DNA of 43,694 nt from a virus. Below, in pieces: positions 6,401-14,647 of this stretch (positions within the stretch are counted from its first letter, which is position 1; the number at the start of each line of letters is the position of its first letter). Position numbers and translations under genes: made by a program. Location: positions 1 through 43,694 of the IMG/VR virus record IMGVR_UViG_3300022750_000004; one strand, given 5' to 3'. Below the pieces are notes generated by a model. That model did no database searches and had not been told where the DNA came from. It saw only the letters and a program-made list of their open reading frames with translations.

Positions 6401-8442
6401 TGGCCCTCCACCTACTGGAACACCAGCTCCCCTCAACCGCCGCCATGCAAAAGCACTTCCGCAGCCGCGAGACGGTGAAGTGGGGCGACCGTGACATTCA
6501 TCCGCCAATCGTCTGCAACGCCTCGGTATCCAGCGGCAAATCGATCATGATCGCCGCTCTGGCAATGGCAGTTCGAAAGGCTGCCATCAACGCTGCAAAG
6601 CCTCGCTCTGTCTTCGTGCTGGTCATCCAGCGCCAAGGCGAGCTGTGCATGCAGAATTCGGAAGCGGCCTGGGCATTCAACGATGAATCCAAGCTGCTCA
6701 ATAACTCCCTGTTCTCGGCCAGTTGCGGAAAGGTCAAGTCGACTCATTTCCAAGTTGTATACGCCACCGAGGGCACACTTTCACGCGCTCTAGGCTTTGG
6801 CGTAAAAGCCAAGGATGGTGAAGAACCTGAAGCGCCAAAACCTCAATACCGGTTCTCGCCATACACTTCTGAAGAACTCGCTAAGACGCCAGAGCAGCGA
6901 GCGCTGCTGAAAAAGTTCCACCCTGATTTGATCATGTGGGATGAATGCCATCAGATCCCATACGACAATCCAGACAGCATGGCGGTCAAGATTCTCAATC
7001 ATTTCTACGACTGCAAACCGGCCATGCGTTTTGCCGGATTCAGCGGGTCATGCTTTCGCGGCACCGAATCGATTGTCGGAGATACGCCGCAGCACCTTTG
7101 GAAGAAGTTCGCCAGCATCGCGCAGGACGATCCGGATTACCCGGAAGGCGGCGTAGGCGACGGGATCATCACGACAGAATTCATGATCGAGCAAGGTTGG
7201 GTTGTGCCGCCGACGTTCGGCTATCCAGATGACACGGATAAGCAATACGACTTCAGCCATCTCAACCCCAACGGCTGGGAGTATGACGAAGCCGAGATGG
7301 ATGCCGTTGTAAGCGATCACCAGAAGCTGCTGGCGGTCTGCTCTGACGTGATCGAGAAGGCTGCAAGCCGCAAGGGCGTCCTGATCTTTGCGGCAACTCA
7401 GCGTCACGCTAGGCAGATTGCTGCCGCCATGAAGGATCTCGGCGTTGATCCCGACACAATTGGCGTCATTACCGAGAAGACCAAGGACAAGGATCGGCGC
7501 CGGATTCTGGATCAGGCGAAAACAGGCGTCATCAAGTACACGATCAACGTGGCCGTGCTGACAACGGGGGTCAATGTACCCTGGTGGGACACACTGGTAT
7601 TCATGCGGCCAATCGGATCGCTGGTTCTTCTCATCCAAGCTATCGGTCGAGTGCTGCGCCTGCTGATCCTTGACGGCGAAGTTCCGATGTTTGAGCGCTC
7701 CAACCTGTTCGGCTTGACCGCGGCTGATCGCCTTGAGCTGATCGCGGCCAGCAGCAAGCCAGATGCGCTGGTGATGGATTACGCTGACGTGATGAACACG
7801 CTCGGGCACCTCTACGACAACCAGATCCTCGAGCAAGCCGAGCTGGAGAAGGCGAAGAAAGAGAAAAAGGATCTGATCGAATGTCCGAAATGCATGGCCG
7901 ACCTGGGCATTCAGACCATGAACAGTCCTTCGGCGCGGCGCTGCATATATCGCGACAGCAAAGGCGAGCGCTGTGAACACTTCTGGCACTTCCGACTATG
8001 CCCTGGTTGCATGACACAAAACGACCAAGTTGCCCGCGAGTGCCGGTCTTGCCGACGCATGCTGATCGATCCGAATGCCGTGCTGAACAATAAGAGTTAT
8101 TCCGATGGGGAGTCGATTCCGGTTCGATCCATGAAAGCCGGTCACGGATCTGGGGGGAAACTCTGGTTCCGCTATGAACTATCGACCGGCGACACACCGA
8201 TGGAGATCTTCTATCCGCATGCCGGTGAGAACAAGAAGGTCAACAACATCATCTGGGGCAAGTTCGTTGATGCGTTGCCGATTGATCAGCGCTCGCGTTT
8301 GCGGCTTAGGGCGATGAAGGCGGAAACCGTGATGGAGAATATTGATTTGATTCCGGTTCCGGCCGAATTATCGGCGAGGAAGAAGGGGTCGCGCTGGACA
8401 ATCGGAAGACGTCGCTATCAGGAACAGGAGGTTGCGCTTTGA
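6400..8442 (+). CDS. DEAD/DEAH-type superfamily 2 helicase with C-terminal zinc fingers (680 aa)
   Basis: Superfamily 2 motifs are visible in order: Walker A ASVSSGKS (41-48), DECH box (181-184), motif III-like FSGS (214-217), LIFAATQRHARQ (328-339), TTGVNVP (388-394) and motif VI QAIGRVLR (413-420). After about residue 490 come Cys pairs C495/C498 with C515/C525, and C534/C537 with C548/C551, consistent with two zinc knuckles. The last 100 residues form an extra domain. Such proteins are common in phage replication modules that have a VRR-NUC nuclease, as here, where the nuclease start overlaps the helicase stop. It probably unwinds or remodels DNA at forks or the origin. Confidence 0.9.
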   Translation: MALHLLEHQLPSTAAMQKHFRSRETVKWGDRDIHPPIVCNASVSSGKSIMIAALAMAVRKAAINAAKPRSVFVLVIQRQGELCMQNSEAAWAFNDESKLLNNSLFSASCGKVKSTHFQVVYATEGTLSRALGFGVKAKDGEEPEAPKPQYRFSPYTSEELAKTPEQRALLKKFHPDLIMWDECHQIPYDNPDSMAVKILNHFYDCKPAMRFAGFSGSCFRGTESIVGDTPQHLWKKFASIAQDDPDYPEGGVGDGIITTEFMIEQGWVVPPTFGYPDDTDKQYDFSHLNPNGWEYDEAEMDAVVSDHQKLLAVCSDVIEKAASRKGVLIFAATQRHARQIAAAMKDLGVDPDTIGVITEKTKDKDRRRILDQAKTGVIKYTINVAVLTTGVNVPWWDTLVFMRPIGSLVLLIQAIGRVLRLLILDGEVPMFERSNLFGLTAADRLELIAASSKPDALVMDYADVMNTLGHLYDNQILEQAELEKAKKEKKDLIECPKCMADLGIQTMNSPSARRCIYRDSKGERCEHFWHFRLCPGCMTQNDQVARECRSCRRMLIDPNAVLNNKSYSDGESIPVRSMKAGHGSGGKLWFRYELSTGDTPMEIFYPHAGENKKVNNIIWGKFVDALPIDQRSRLRLRAMKAETVMENIDLIPVPAELSARKKGSRWTIGRRRYQEQEVAL

Positions 8443-8831
8443 TCCGCATCTACGACAGCGGCTATCGGGGTGATTGCCGCTCAGAGCGCTGCGAACAGAT
8501 CGACGCTATCGGCTGGCTGAAGCATAACTACCCGGATCGATGGCCGCTGATATTCCACTGCCCAGGGGAAACGAAAGCCAGCCCTCAGCATATGCAGATG
8601 CGCGCCAAGGAAGGCGTTCGCGCTGGCGTGCCAGATATTATCGACCTTGGAGGCGTTGTCGGCCTGTTTGAGCTGAAGCGACTGGACAGCAAGAAATCGA
8701 AGGTCAGTCCCGAGCAGAAGCTTTTCCTGACCAATGGCGCCAAAGCTGGACACTTCTCCGCCATCGTCTACGGGTTCGAGCAATTCAGGCTGGCCTACGC
8801 CGATTACCTGGCATTTGTCGCATCAAAGTAG
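8439..8831 (+). CDS. VRR-NUC domain nuclease (130 aa)
   Basis: This is a stand-alone VRR-NUC (PD-(D/E)xK superfamily). GVPD with D66, FELK with E78 and K80, and Q93 in PEQ make the catalytic set, preceded by HMQMRAKEGVRAG, the usual lead-in. The start is TTG at 8439, overlapping the helicase stop and preceded by a strong AGGAGG. There is no good ATG. Phage VRR-NUC proteins are structure-specific nucleases, likely acting on branched DNA during replication or packaging. It is the last gene before promoter copy 3. Confidence 0.88.
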   Translation: MIRIYDSGYRGDCRSERCEQIDAIGWLKHNYPDRWPLIFHCPGETKASPQHMQMRAKEGVRAGVPDIIDLGGVVGLFELKRLDSKKSKVSPEQKLFLTNGAKAGHFSAIVYGFEQFRLAYADYLAFVASK

Positions 8832-8860
8832 TTGACATAGTTATTATCTTGAGCCACTAT
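8832..8860 (+). promoter_or_regulatory. Early promoter with operator-like element, copy 3
   Basis: TTGACA (8832-8837), a 17-base spacer and CACTAT (8855-8860). The element TTGACATAGTTATTATCT (8832-8849) is identical to copy 4 at 41522. It starts the recombination operon at 8900. Confidence 0.8.
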
Positions 8861-8899
8861 CTCAGCACCTAAAGCAGTATCCATGACAGGAGCAATACG

Positions 8900-9244
8900 A
8901 TGAGATTCCAAGATTTCGATATGTCGGAAGTCCAGAAGGCTATCGACGCCGTGAACGATCAAGGATGCACCTATGCATGCCTTCAGATCACCTGCACCGG
9001 GAAGACGGTCAGCTTCACAATGTACACGCCAGAAACTAAACATCAGACTTTCAAGGATGCCGAGAGCCTGGCTGATTACCTGAAGCAGATCGCCGGTAAT
9101 GGCGAAGGAGCGGTGTCTGCCATGCTGGCTCAGCTCAAGATCGAGCGGGCTCGCGAATCTATCGCGCAGGCCAACGAAGATATCACCGAAGCTGAAGCGG
9201 TTCTTGCTCGCCAGTCGACCGACGCTGACGGGGTGCCGGTATGA
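8900..9244 (+). CDS. Small phage protein of unknown function (114 aa)
   Basis: GACAGGAG at 8885 precedes the ATG by 7 bases. The first 70 residues form a mixed alpha/beta region (SEVQKAIDAVNDQGCTYACL, SFTMYTPETKHQTFKDAESL), and the last 40 are a charged helix (LKIERARESIAQANEDITEA). It is first in the unit that holds the exonuclease and SSB-like genes. It may be a recombination or inhibitor protein, but nothing in the sequence says so. Confidence 0.75.
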   Translation: MRFQDFDMSEVQKAIDAVNDQGCTYACLQITCTGKTVSFTMYTPETKHQTFKDAESLADYLKQIAGNGEGAVSAMLAQLKIERARESIAQANEDITEAEAVLARQSTDADGVPV

Positions 9245-9483
9245 GCCAGTGGATCAGCATCAAAGACCGCATGCCGGAGCTGCATCAGATTGTAGCGCTG
9301 GCGAACAATGACCGATGGATGAATTCCATGGCTCATGACCCAGAAGGTCTGAACTGGTATGGCGCCGGATACTTAGCTGATGCGTGTTCGAACAGTCAAT
9401 ACTGGAATGTCATTGGCGAGACGCGCTCGCAATGCCTTGATGCCGTTACCCACTGGATGCCGCTGGAGGTAGTACCGCAATGA
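9241..9483 (+). CDS. DUF551 family protein, second copy (80 aa)
   Basis: MSQWISIKDRMPELHQIVAL ... AVTHWMPLEVVPQ fits the DUF551 family: 'WIs..drmPe....V' at the start and 'THWMPLp' at the end. It overlaps both neighbours by ATGA. It is only distantly related to the copy at 4009 and is longer in the middle. The function of the family is unknown. Confidence 0.85.
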   Translation: MSQWISIKDRMPELHQIVALANNDRWMNSMAHDPEGLNWYGAGYLADACSNSQYWNVIGETRSQCLDAVTHWMPLEVVPQ

Positions 9484-10292
9484 TTATCGAAAACCTCCCA
9501 GCCGAAGACTACTTCGCCATCGAAGCGGCCAGCAACTCGGGGCTCAAGCTGATCCGCCGCAGTCCGGCGCACTTCAGGTTCCGCGAGCCAGACTCCGGCG
9601 ATACTCGCGCCAAGCAGATTGGCTCAGGCCTGCATATGGCCTTGCTTGAGCCTGACCTGTACGCCAAGACCTACCACGTCGCGGAGGCTGATCTGCGTAC
9701 TGATGCCTTCTACCGTGGCATGGCAAAGGATCTTGGCGGCTCAGTTGTCCTGACGCGACCTGAGAGCCGCCGGATGCTGGGCATGCAGTCAGCCGCCTAT
9801 CGCAACAAACGATTCGCCGCCTACATGAAAGCACCTGGCCGAAACGAGCTGTCGGTAGTCGCCACCGACCCTGAAACCGGCGTGAAAGTTAAGTGCCGCT
9901 TCGACCGCATGGGCGACTCTATCTTTGCGCTCGACGTGAAGAAGTGTCAGGACGCTCGCGGCGTCGAGTTCACCAAGCCGATCACGAATTACGGCTATTA
10001 CATGCAGGTCGCTTTCTACAGCGATGTGTGGTTCTGGGCGACTGGCGAGCGGTTGAAGGAGTTCCCGCTGTTCGCAATCGAGGAAGACTCGCCGCATGGC
10101 ACTATGTTCCACGACCTGGACGAGATCGCGCTGGAGCTGGGGCGTATTCATTATCGTGAGGCGCTGAACACTTATGCGCGGTGCCTGGAGTCTGGGGCTT
10201 GGCCTGCGTATGCAGATGAATCGGAAGTCACTAGCGTGACGAACTGGGCGGCCAACGAGCTGCTTGGCGATGTTGCTTTTGGGGGTGTTTGA
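9480..10292 (+). CDS. RecE-like PD-(D/E)xK exonuclease (270 aa)
   Basis: The sequence matches the phage RecE/exonuclease VIII-like nuclease fold (DUF3799 type): S20-G-L-K at the start, H52 in SGLHMALLEP, E123, D142 in CRFDRM, D152-V-K154 as the catalytic DxK, and Q176 with Y180 in MQVAFY. The length is about that of the isolated nuclease domain. Such enzymes degrade one strand of duplex ends to prepare for strand annealing. The gene is two places upstream of an SSB-like gene, so the operon looks like a recombination or replication-repair module. It overlaps its neighbours at both ends. Confidence 0.85.
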   Translation: MIIENLPAEDYFAIEAASNSGLKLIRRSPAHFRFREPDSGDTRAKQIGSGLHMALLEPDLYAKTYHVAEADLRTDAFYRGMAKDLGGSVVLTRPESRRMLGMQSAAYRNKRFAAYMKAPGRNELSVVATDPETGVKVKCRFDRMGDSIFALDVKKCQDARGVEFTKPITNYGYYMQVAFYSDVWFWATGERLKEFPLFAIEEDSPHGTMFHDLDEIALELGRIHYREALNTYARCLESGAWPAYADESEVTSVTNWAANELLGDVAFGGV

Positions 10293-10471
10293 TGAAGGCT
10301 TTTATCTGGAAATTGCGCGCCTACCTGTACATGCGCCGCCGCGCCGGATGGGCTCGCTGGGACATGGCGTCATCGCTGTATGAAATATATGTCGATGAAG
10401 ATGCCGATAGCAATTGGTCGCCTCAGGACGCCGTAGACGAAGACCTGTCGTATTGGAGGGATGATCAATGA
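10292..10471 (+). CDS. Small protein between exonuclease and SSB-like genes (59 aa)
   Basis: I use the ATG at 10292 in a TGATG overlap; a TTG one codon earlier is possible. The first half is basic and aromatic (KAFIWKLRAYLYMRRRAGW), the second half strongly acidic (EIYVDEDADSNWSPQDAVDE). No family recognised. Position suggests a partner of the flanking recombination proteins. Confidence 0.7.
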   Translation: MKAFIWKLRAYLYMRRRAGWARWDMASSLYEIYVDEDADSNWSPQDAVDEDLSYWRDDQ

Positions 10472-11127
10472 CACTCACAGCCGAAGACCTGCAACGCGCC
10501 ACGCAGGCAAAGTCAGACCAGCTCAATAGCTGCGATCTTCTTGGCGGCCCAATCGTCGCCAAGATCCTCGACGTTAAGCCTGGCAGCAGCGAGCAGCCGG
10601 TGATCATCGTCATCGACTCATGGAATCAGCCGTGGAAGCCATCGAAGACCTCCCTGCGCGTCCTGAGCGCGTGCTGGGGTGGCGATCCATCGGAATGGAT
10701 CGGACGGTATGCGGTCCTGTACTGCGACGAAGCTGTGACCTTTGGCAAGGAAGCAATCGGCGGCATTCGCACCAGTCACCTGAGCCACATCAGCGGGACG
10801 AAGAGGGTCGCCGTCAACACGACTCGCGGCAAGAAGGGCATCCAGACCATTGAGCCATATTACCCGCAGGAAGAATCTGCTCCGGTAAATGCTGAGCCGG
10901 TCTTCTGGCCTGACGAAGCATTCGCCAAACGCCTGGCATCTGCGCAGGACAAGATCGATTCCGGCGAGCTGACCATTGAGGCATTCATCGCAGCCCTGGA
11001 GAAGAAGGCGCCGATGACTGCTGGTCAGAAGGCGCGGGTTAAGCCGACGCCTGCGCCGATTATCGATGACGACGAGCCGCCGCAGTACGATGGCGACAAC
11101 GTGTTCGACGACGACATCCCATCGTAA
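10468..11127 (+). CDS. SSB-like / recombination-associated OB-fold protein (219 aa)
   Basis: The core (KSDQLNSCDLLGGPIVAKIL, QPWKPSKTSLRVLSACWGGD, EWIGRYAVLYCDEAVTFGKE, GGIRTSHLSHI) is the conserved block of a phage family usually next to RecE-like nucleases and thought to be OB-fold single-stranded-DNA-binding proteins. The C-terminus is acidic and Pro-rich (IDDDEPPQYDGDNVFDDDI), like the acidic tails of SSBs. The segment FIAALEKKAPMTAGQKARVK is helical. The gene ends 10 bases before a terminator. The SSB role is inferred from context and the tail. Confidence 0.65.
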   Translation: MTLTAEDLQRATQAKSDQLNSCDLLGGPIVAKILDVKPGSSEQPVIIVIDSWNQPWKPSKTSLRVLSACWGGDPSEWIGRYAVLYCDEAVTFGKEAIGGIRTSHLSHISGTKRVAVNTTRGKKGIQTIEPYYPQEESAPVNAEPVFWPDEAFAKRLASAQDKIDSGELTIEAFIAALEKKAPMTAGQKARVKPTPAPIIDDDEPPQYDGDNVFDDDIPS

Positions 11128-11137
11128 CGCAATCCAC

Positions 11138-11163
11138 AAGCCTGCATTCGTGCGGGCTTTTTT
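11138..11163 (+). terminator. Rho-independent terminator of the early plus-strand region
   Basis: AAGCCTGCA-TTCG-TGCGGGCTT makes a 9-bp stem (one G-T pair) with a TTCG loop, then T-rich sequence. It separates the early genes from the convergent late operon ending at 11178. No T-run is visible in the minus direction. Confidence 0.9.
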
Positions 11164-11177
11164 GTTATCTGGATTGA

Positions 11178-11768
11178 TCACTTATCCGGCTTCGTCACCG
11201 TCCCGGCAGAGGTGGCGAAGTCGGTAACAATCGCATTCTGCTTCTGCGATTCCTTGGTCATACCAAACCAGAAGCCCATCACCTCCTTGGTCATACCAAG
11301 CCACAGGCCTAGCACGGTGCCGACTGTCAGCGCAGCAGTCGGATCCTTGATCACCTCGTTGGCCCAGCCGATCAGCACGGCCACCACCACGAACAGCGAG
11401 CCGCCCAGCATGATGAACGTTAGCGCGGGCCGCACAATGTCATTCGGCTGCTTGGCCGCCAACTGCCTGGCGCTATCCCGGTCAGCCGCCTCGGCTGAAT
11501 ACTGCGCACCAGCAGCCTGAAGCCGCATGGTTTCCGCCTGGACTGCCAGCTTCTCCAGCTCGACACGCGCAGTCAGTTGCAGCTCTTGCACGCGAACGAT
11601 GGCGTCAGGGCTTCCAGTAAGCGCCACGCTGACCGCTTCAGGGTCATTCGGTACATTCAGCACGCTTGCAACCAGGGCGCCCACACCGGCACCAGCGGGA
11701 CCCCCAAGAAGGGTGCCGACGATTGGTGCAGCCTTGCCAACGATACTTCCGATGTCTGACCAGTTCAT
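11178..11768 (-). CDS. Three-helix holin (GTA-holin type, 196 aa)
   Basis: Hydrophobic segments at about residues 8-38 (Gly/Ala-rich, GTLLGGPAGAGVGALVASVL), 112-135 (LTFIMLGGSLFVVVAVLIGW) and 142-165 flank a charged helix. This is the plan of the 'holin of 3TMs' family known from gene transfer agents. Holins make membrane holes that release the endolysin. A near-duplicate WLGMTKE / WFGMTKE occurs close to the third helix. It overlaps the endolysin stop by ATGA and is the last gene of the late operon. Confidence 0.8.
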   Translation of the reverse strand: MNWSDIGSIVGKAAPIVGTLLGGPAGAGVGALVASVLNVPNDPEAVSVALTGSPDAIVRVQELQLTARVELEKLAVQAETMRLQAAGAQYSAEAADRDSARQLAAKQPNDIVRPALTFIMLGGSLFVVVAVLIGWANEVIKDPTAALTVGTVLGLWLGMTKEVMGFWFGMTKESQKQNAIVTDFATSAGTVTKPDK

Positions 11769-12223
11769 GAGTCGAGAACTCCACCTTTAGTCTGATAGAT
11801 ACCGATCAGGCGATCAGTCGTATGCTCGTGCTGCCCGTAACCAGCGCCAGGCAGCGATGCCCAGCGAGACCGACACTTGTGCAGGGCATCACTGATTCGG
11901 CCCGCATTCACATCATCCAGCGCCTTGCATTCCTTGATTAGCTGAATGGCGATCTTATCCTGGCTAGACGGGGAGAAATCAGAGAGTTTGAGCTGCTTCT
12001 TGTAGGCGTCGTAATACCGCGCCAGTACCTGATATCTACCGGCCGCCGTGGATTTAATGCCGAGCTTTGGGAATTCAACAAGTTTCCTGGGGTGGTCGGA
12101 ATAGCCTGAGAATAGGGCGCCGCCAACGATTACGTCGTACCCTCGATCCTTCGTAGGCTGCCCAGCCTTATCCGTCCCTTCGCTAAAAGCGATGGTATCC
12201 AGAAACGCAGAAAGATTTGTCAT
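11765..12223 (-). CDS. Endolysin, lambda R-type lytic transglycosylase (152 aa)
   Basis: The protein aligns by eye with lambda R: FLDTIAFSEGTD (catalytic Glu at 15), GYDVIVGGALFSGYSDHPRK, KSTAAGRYQVLARYYDAYKK, DFSPSSQDKIAIQLIKE and ASLPGAGYGQHEH are all conserved. Lambda R cuts the glycan strands of peptidoglycan, leaving 1,6-anhydro ends. No signal peptide or SAR segment is seen, so it needs the holin. The start at 12223 overlaps the upstream stop (ATGA). Confidence 0.95.
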   Translation of the reverse strand: MTNLSAFLDTIAFSEGTDKAGQPTKDRGYDVIVGGALFSGYSDHPRKLVEFPKLGIKSTAAGRYQVLARYYDAYKKQLKLSDFSPSSQDKIAIQLIKECKALDDVNAGRISDALHKCRSRWASLPGAGYGQHEHTTDRLIGIYQTKGGVLDS

Positions 12224-12525
12224 TTCGCACTCACTCCAATCCGGCAAACGCCCGCAAGCGCTGCAATTTCGTTATCCTTTTTGCTGAGCTGCCGCATATA
12301 ACGGTTATGCAGGCTCGCCCGTTCCTCGCTGGCCGCGAAAGAAACATCGGCCAGCACATCCTGATGCTTGGCATCCATAGCCGCCAGCGTATCCTGATAC
12401 TTGATCGAGGCCATCGAGTAACCAAACCCGACAGCCAGAGCTATCGAAATTGCCCCATAGACCATGAAGAGCCTGCGCTCTTTCGAGGCCCTTACTGGAT
12501 CACAGTGTTGTGATTGATCGGACAT
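12220..12525 (-). CDS. Rz-like inner-membrane spanin candidate (101 aa)
   Basis: The start is the ATG at 12525 with GGAGG just upstream. A basic N-terminus (RASKERR) is followed by one membrane helix (about residues 25-45; MVYGAISIALAVGFGYSMAS) and a helical C-terminal part (QDTLAAMDAKHQDVLADVSF, EERASLHNRYMRQLSKKDNE). By the positive-inside rule the C-terminus is periplasmic, as in Rz-type spanins. It sits directly before the endolysin. I found no lipoprotein Rz1 partner with a lipobox in or near it, so the call is tentative. Confidence 0.5.
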   Translation of the reverse strand: MSDQSQHCDPVRASKERRLFMVYGAISIALAVGFGYSMASIKYQDTLAAMDAKHQDVLADVSFAASEERASLHNRYMRQLSKKDNEIAALAGVCRIGVSAK

Positions 12526-12862
12526 TTGATCCTCCGCCGAGCTTGCGAACTTCAGCCCGCAACTCTTCGTTTTCCTCTCGCAGATGCTTAATTTGTTCAA
12601 TCATCACCGCATTCTGCGCCTTCATTTCGGACTGATCGATAATGATTTGGTTCAGCTTGGCTCGATAATCATCAATGGCAGTCTCGGCCTTTTCCGCCCT
12701 GGACTGCCATCTGTCGCGGTCTTCAGAGAGAATCGTGACCTGGGTCACATCGTTCTTCTGCGACTGGCTCCACTTGTTGAAGGCGGCAATACAGGCGAAG
12801 AAGACCCCTACAGCCGTCGCGATTGTGGTTGGCAGACCGGTCAGGCTAACGGGGTCATCCAT
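12500..12862 (-). CDS. Membrane-anchored coiled-coil protein of the lysis region (120 aa)
   Basis: An acidic start (MDDPVS) is followed by one membrane helix (LPTTIATAVGVFFACIAAF) and then a long coiled coil (residues about 45-110; DRWQSRAEKAETAIDDYRAK, MIEQIKHLREENEELRAEVR). Charge placement suggests the coiled coil is cytoplasmic, which is unlike Rz. It overlaps the next gene by 26 bases. It may be a holin accessory or pinholin-type protein. The AAGGATC ribosome site supports this start. Confidence 0.65.
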   Translation of the reverse strand: MDDPVSLTGLPTTIATAVGVFFACIAAFNKWSQSQKNDVTQVTILSEDRDRWQSRAEKAETAIDDYRAKLNQIIIDQSEMKAQNAVMIEQIKHLREENEELRAEVRKLGGGSNVRSITTL

Positions 12863-12900
12863 GCTTGATCCTTGGCTAGGTAGTTGTAGGTCGTGCGAAT

Positions 12901-13929
12901 TTATGCGTATTCCAAAATCAGCGCCGAACCTGTAATTCCGTTTCCGCCAGGCCGAGCAGTGCTGCCAGGTGAGTTTGCGGCGCCGCTGCCGCCAGACCCT
13001 GGGGCAATGCCCGCAATACCATTCTGCCCAAGCCCGACAGCGGGACCGCCGCCAGCGCCGCCCACTAGCGGGGATCCGCCGCCGCCACCAGACACCGAAC
13101 CCAATTCAGCATTCAACCCGTAAGCCCCAGGGACGCCTGACGAGTTGTATATGTTGCCGCCAGACCCGCTACCAGCACTGCCAACGCTTGTGACTGCCGA
13201 TGTGGTTGACGATACCGCTGGACCGGAAACGCCGCCGCTGCCACCGGTTGCAGTCATCAGGCTGCCGAACGTAGAGGTTCCGCCACCGTTCCCGCTCCCA
13301 CCTGCAACACCAGCTCCGCCAGCGCCAAGCGTGACAACGATGCTGGCGCCTACTTGCGCAGCGGTAAAGACGCCGCGCGCGATGCCGCCACTGCCGCCGC
13401 CACTACCAACAGAGTGGATGGATGCCCCGGTTACAACTGCCCCGCCGCCAGCGCCACCAGAGCCTTGCAGCGTGACGTCAAATGTTTTCGATCTAGGATC
13501 TGGCGTGAATGTCCCGGTGGTCGAAACCACTGTGGTTTTTATCAGCTTCCCAGAGTCTTTTGACTCCCAGCTTGACGGCGAAGAGGCGGGGTTGTTGCCA
13601 ACGTTGGTATTGATCAGTGAGCGATAGATGACCCCTGATGCAACGGTAATGCTTCCGGCGTGATATTCCTGTGCCGAGTTGTATTCGGCGATACCGACCT
13701 GATGGAGATACGCCAGGAGCTGCCCATGGGTGTACATGGCGGCGTTGAAATCTTCAATGGTTGGCTGGTCGGAAGGTCCGACAATACCCCAGCCACGAAG
13801 AAAATCGGCGTTGATCTGGCTGGTCAGGTCATTGGCTTGCGTCACGCTGCCGAAGATCGTTCTTTCCGTGCCTATAGCTGCCGAGGCGAAGGCCTGGAGG
13901 TTGCCATTGAAGCGAGTAATTTTCGCCAT
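12901..13929 (-). CDS. Tail fibre with glycine-rich C-terminal domain (342 aa)
   Basis: The N-terminal 80 residues (MAKITRFNGNLQAFASAA, QPTIEDFNAAMYTHGQLLAY) look like a phage fibre attachment domain. A short Trp/Tyr module (EYHAGSITVASGVIYRSLIN, then SSPSSWES) resembles a carbohydrate-binding insert. From about residue 160 to the end the sequence is a Gly/Ser-rich region (GGAGGGAV, GGGSGGIA, GGGGGSPLVGGAGGG), like the glycine-rich adhesin tips of T-even-like phages, where such stretches pack as polyglycine helices and loops set the receptor choice. It follows the DUF2612 gene, the usual fibre position. Confidence 0.8.
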   Translation of the reverse strand: MAKITRFNGNLQAFASAAIGTERTIFGSVTQANDLTSQINADFLRGWGIVGPSDQPTIEDFNAAMYTHGQLLAYLHQVGIAEYNSAQEYHAGSITVASGVIYRSLINTNVGNNPASSPSSWESKDSGKLIKTTVVSTTGTFTPDPRSKTFDVTLQGSGGAGGGAVVTGASIHSVGSGGGSGGIARGVFTAAQVGASIVVTLGAGGAGVAGGSGNGGGTSTFGSLMTATGGSGGVSGPAVSSTTSAVTSVGSAGSGSGGNIYNSSGVPGAYGLNAELGSVSGGGGGSPLVGGAGGGPAVGLGQNGIAGIAPGSGGSGAANSPGSTARPGGNGITGSALILEYA

Positions 13930-13930
13930 T

Positions 13931-14647
13931 TTAGATCACCTTTCTTGCGAAGACGCCGCCGACACGCAGGGGGTCAAATTTACTTGAGAAGCCAAGGGAG
14001 GATGGATTGTTCTTGAATCCAAATGTCGCGCCTGGCTCGGCTTGGACGATCATCCTGTACCGAACTCCTTGCGGCTTTGGCAGCAAGTTAAGCGCCTGGA
14101 TAAGGCGTAGGCGGTCCAGGCTGAAGACTGGTGACACGTAGAGCGTCAGCGTCATGTCGAGGTTGTCCACGACAAAGGCCCTGCCATCAAATGCGGCCAG
14201 CACGACATCTTGGATGCTGATGTACTTGTCGCTTGACAGGTATCCGGCAGCCCTATTCAGCGACGCCTTAACGCGAATGAAAAATCGATAATCACTATCC
14301 CCTAGCTGGAGGTCGGTGAAGGCCGAAGAGAACTTGCTGTAAAACGGACCGCCGACGCGCAACTGATCAAACTTGCTCGCGAAGCCTTTGTTGATGGGGT
14401 TTATGCTGAACCCGAAATAAACCTTTGGGATCACATCCGGGACTGACCGGCTGATACCGACGATTCGGCCCAGCACGTCAAGCTGCGCACCCACCGCATT
14501 GTCCAGGTCGAAGGCCGGATCGAGCGCCGCGAGAAATGCTCGAGCCTTCTCCCAGGTCGAGGCCTGAAGCTCAATTTCAGCCTTGGCTTTCGGCTTCTCC
14601 CAATACTGCTTGATCAGCAGATTGGTGGTTTCCTCGACCAATGCCAC
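13931..14647 (-). CDS. DUF2612 baseplate/tail protein (gpI-like, 238 aa)
   Basis: It starts with GTG in a TAGTG overlap with the baseplate J stop. The N-terminus (LIKQYWEKPKAKAEIELQAS, AVGAQLDVLGRIVGISRSV) is the conserved start of DUF2612 proteins, which occupy the P2 gpI position and link the baseplate to fibres. Residues 78-105 and 209-236 are a clear internal repeat: both have FGF, NP, GF, SKFD and LRVGG in the same order and spacing. The second copy is the extreme C-terminus. Confidence 0.85.
   Translation of the reverse strand: MALVEETTNLLIKQYWEKPKAKAEIELQASTWEKARAFLAALDPAFDLDNAVGAQLDVLGRIVGISRSVPDVIPKVYFGFSINPINKGFASKFDQLRVGGPFYSKFSSAFTDLQLGDSDYRFFIRVKASLNRAAGYLSSDKYISIQDVVLAAFDGRAFVVDNLDMTLTLYVSPVFSLDRLRLIQALNLLPKPQGVRYRMIVQAEPGATFGFKNNPSSLGFSSKFDPLRVGGVFARKVI

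Noticed and set aside
7048-7989. 313-aa open frame on the minus strand
   Set aside because: Antisense to the helicase, whose motifs are clear.
12298-12308. ATAACGGTTAT, a sixth possible operator core
   Set aside because: It has the ATAA-N3-TTAT core but lies inside the Rz-like gene, lacks the TTGAC flank and no transcription unit starts there.
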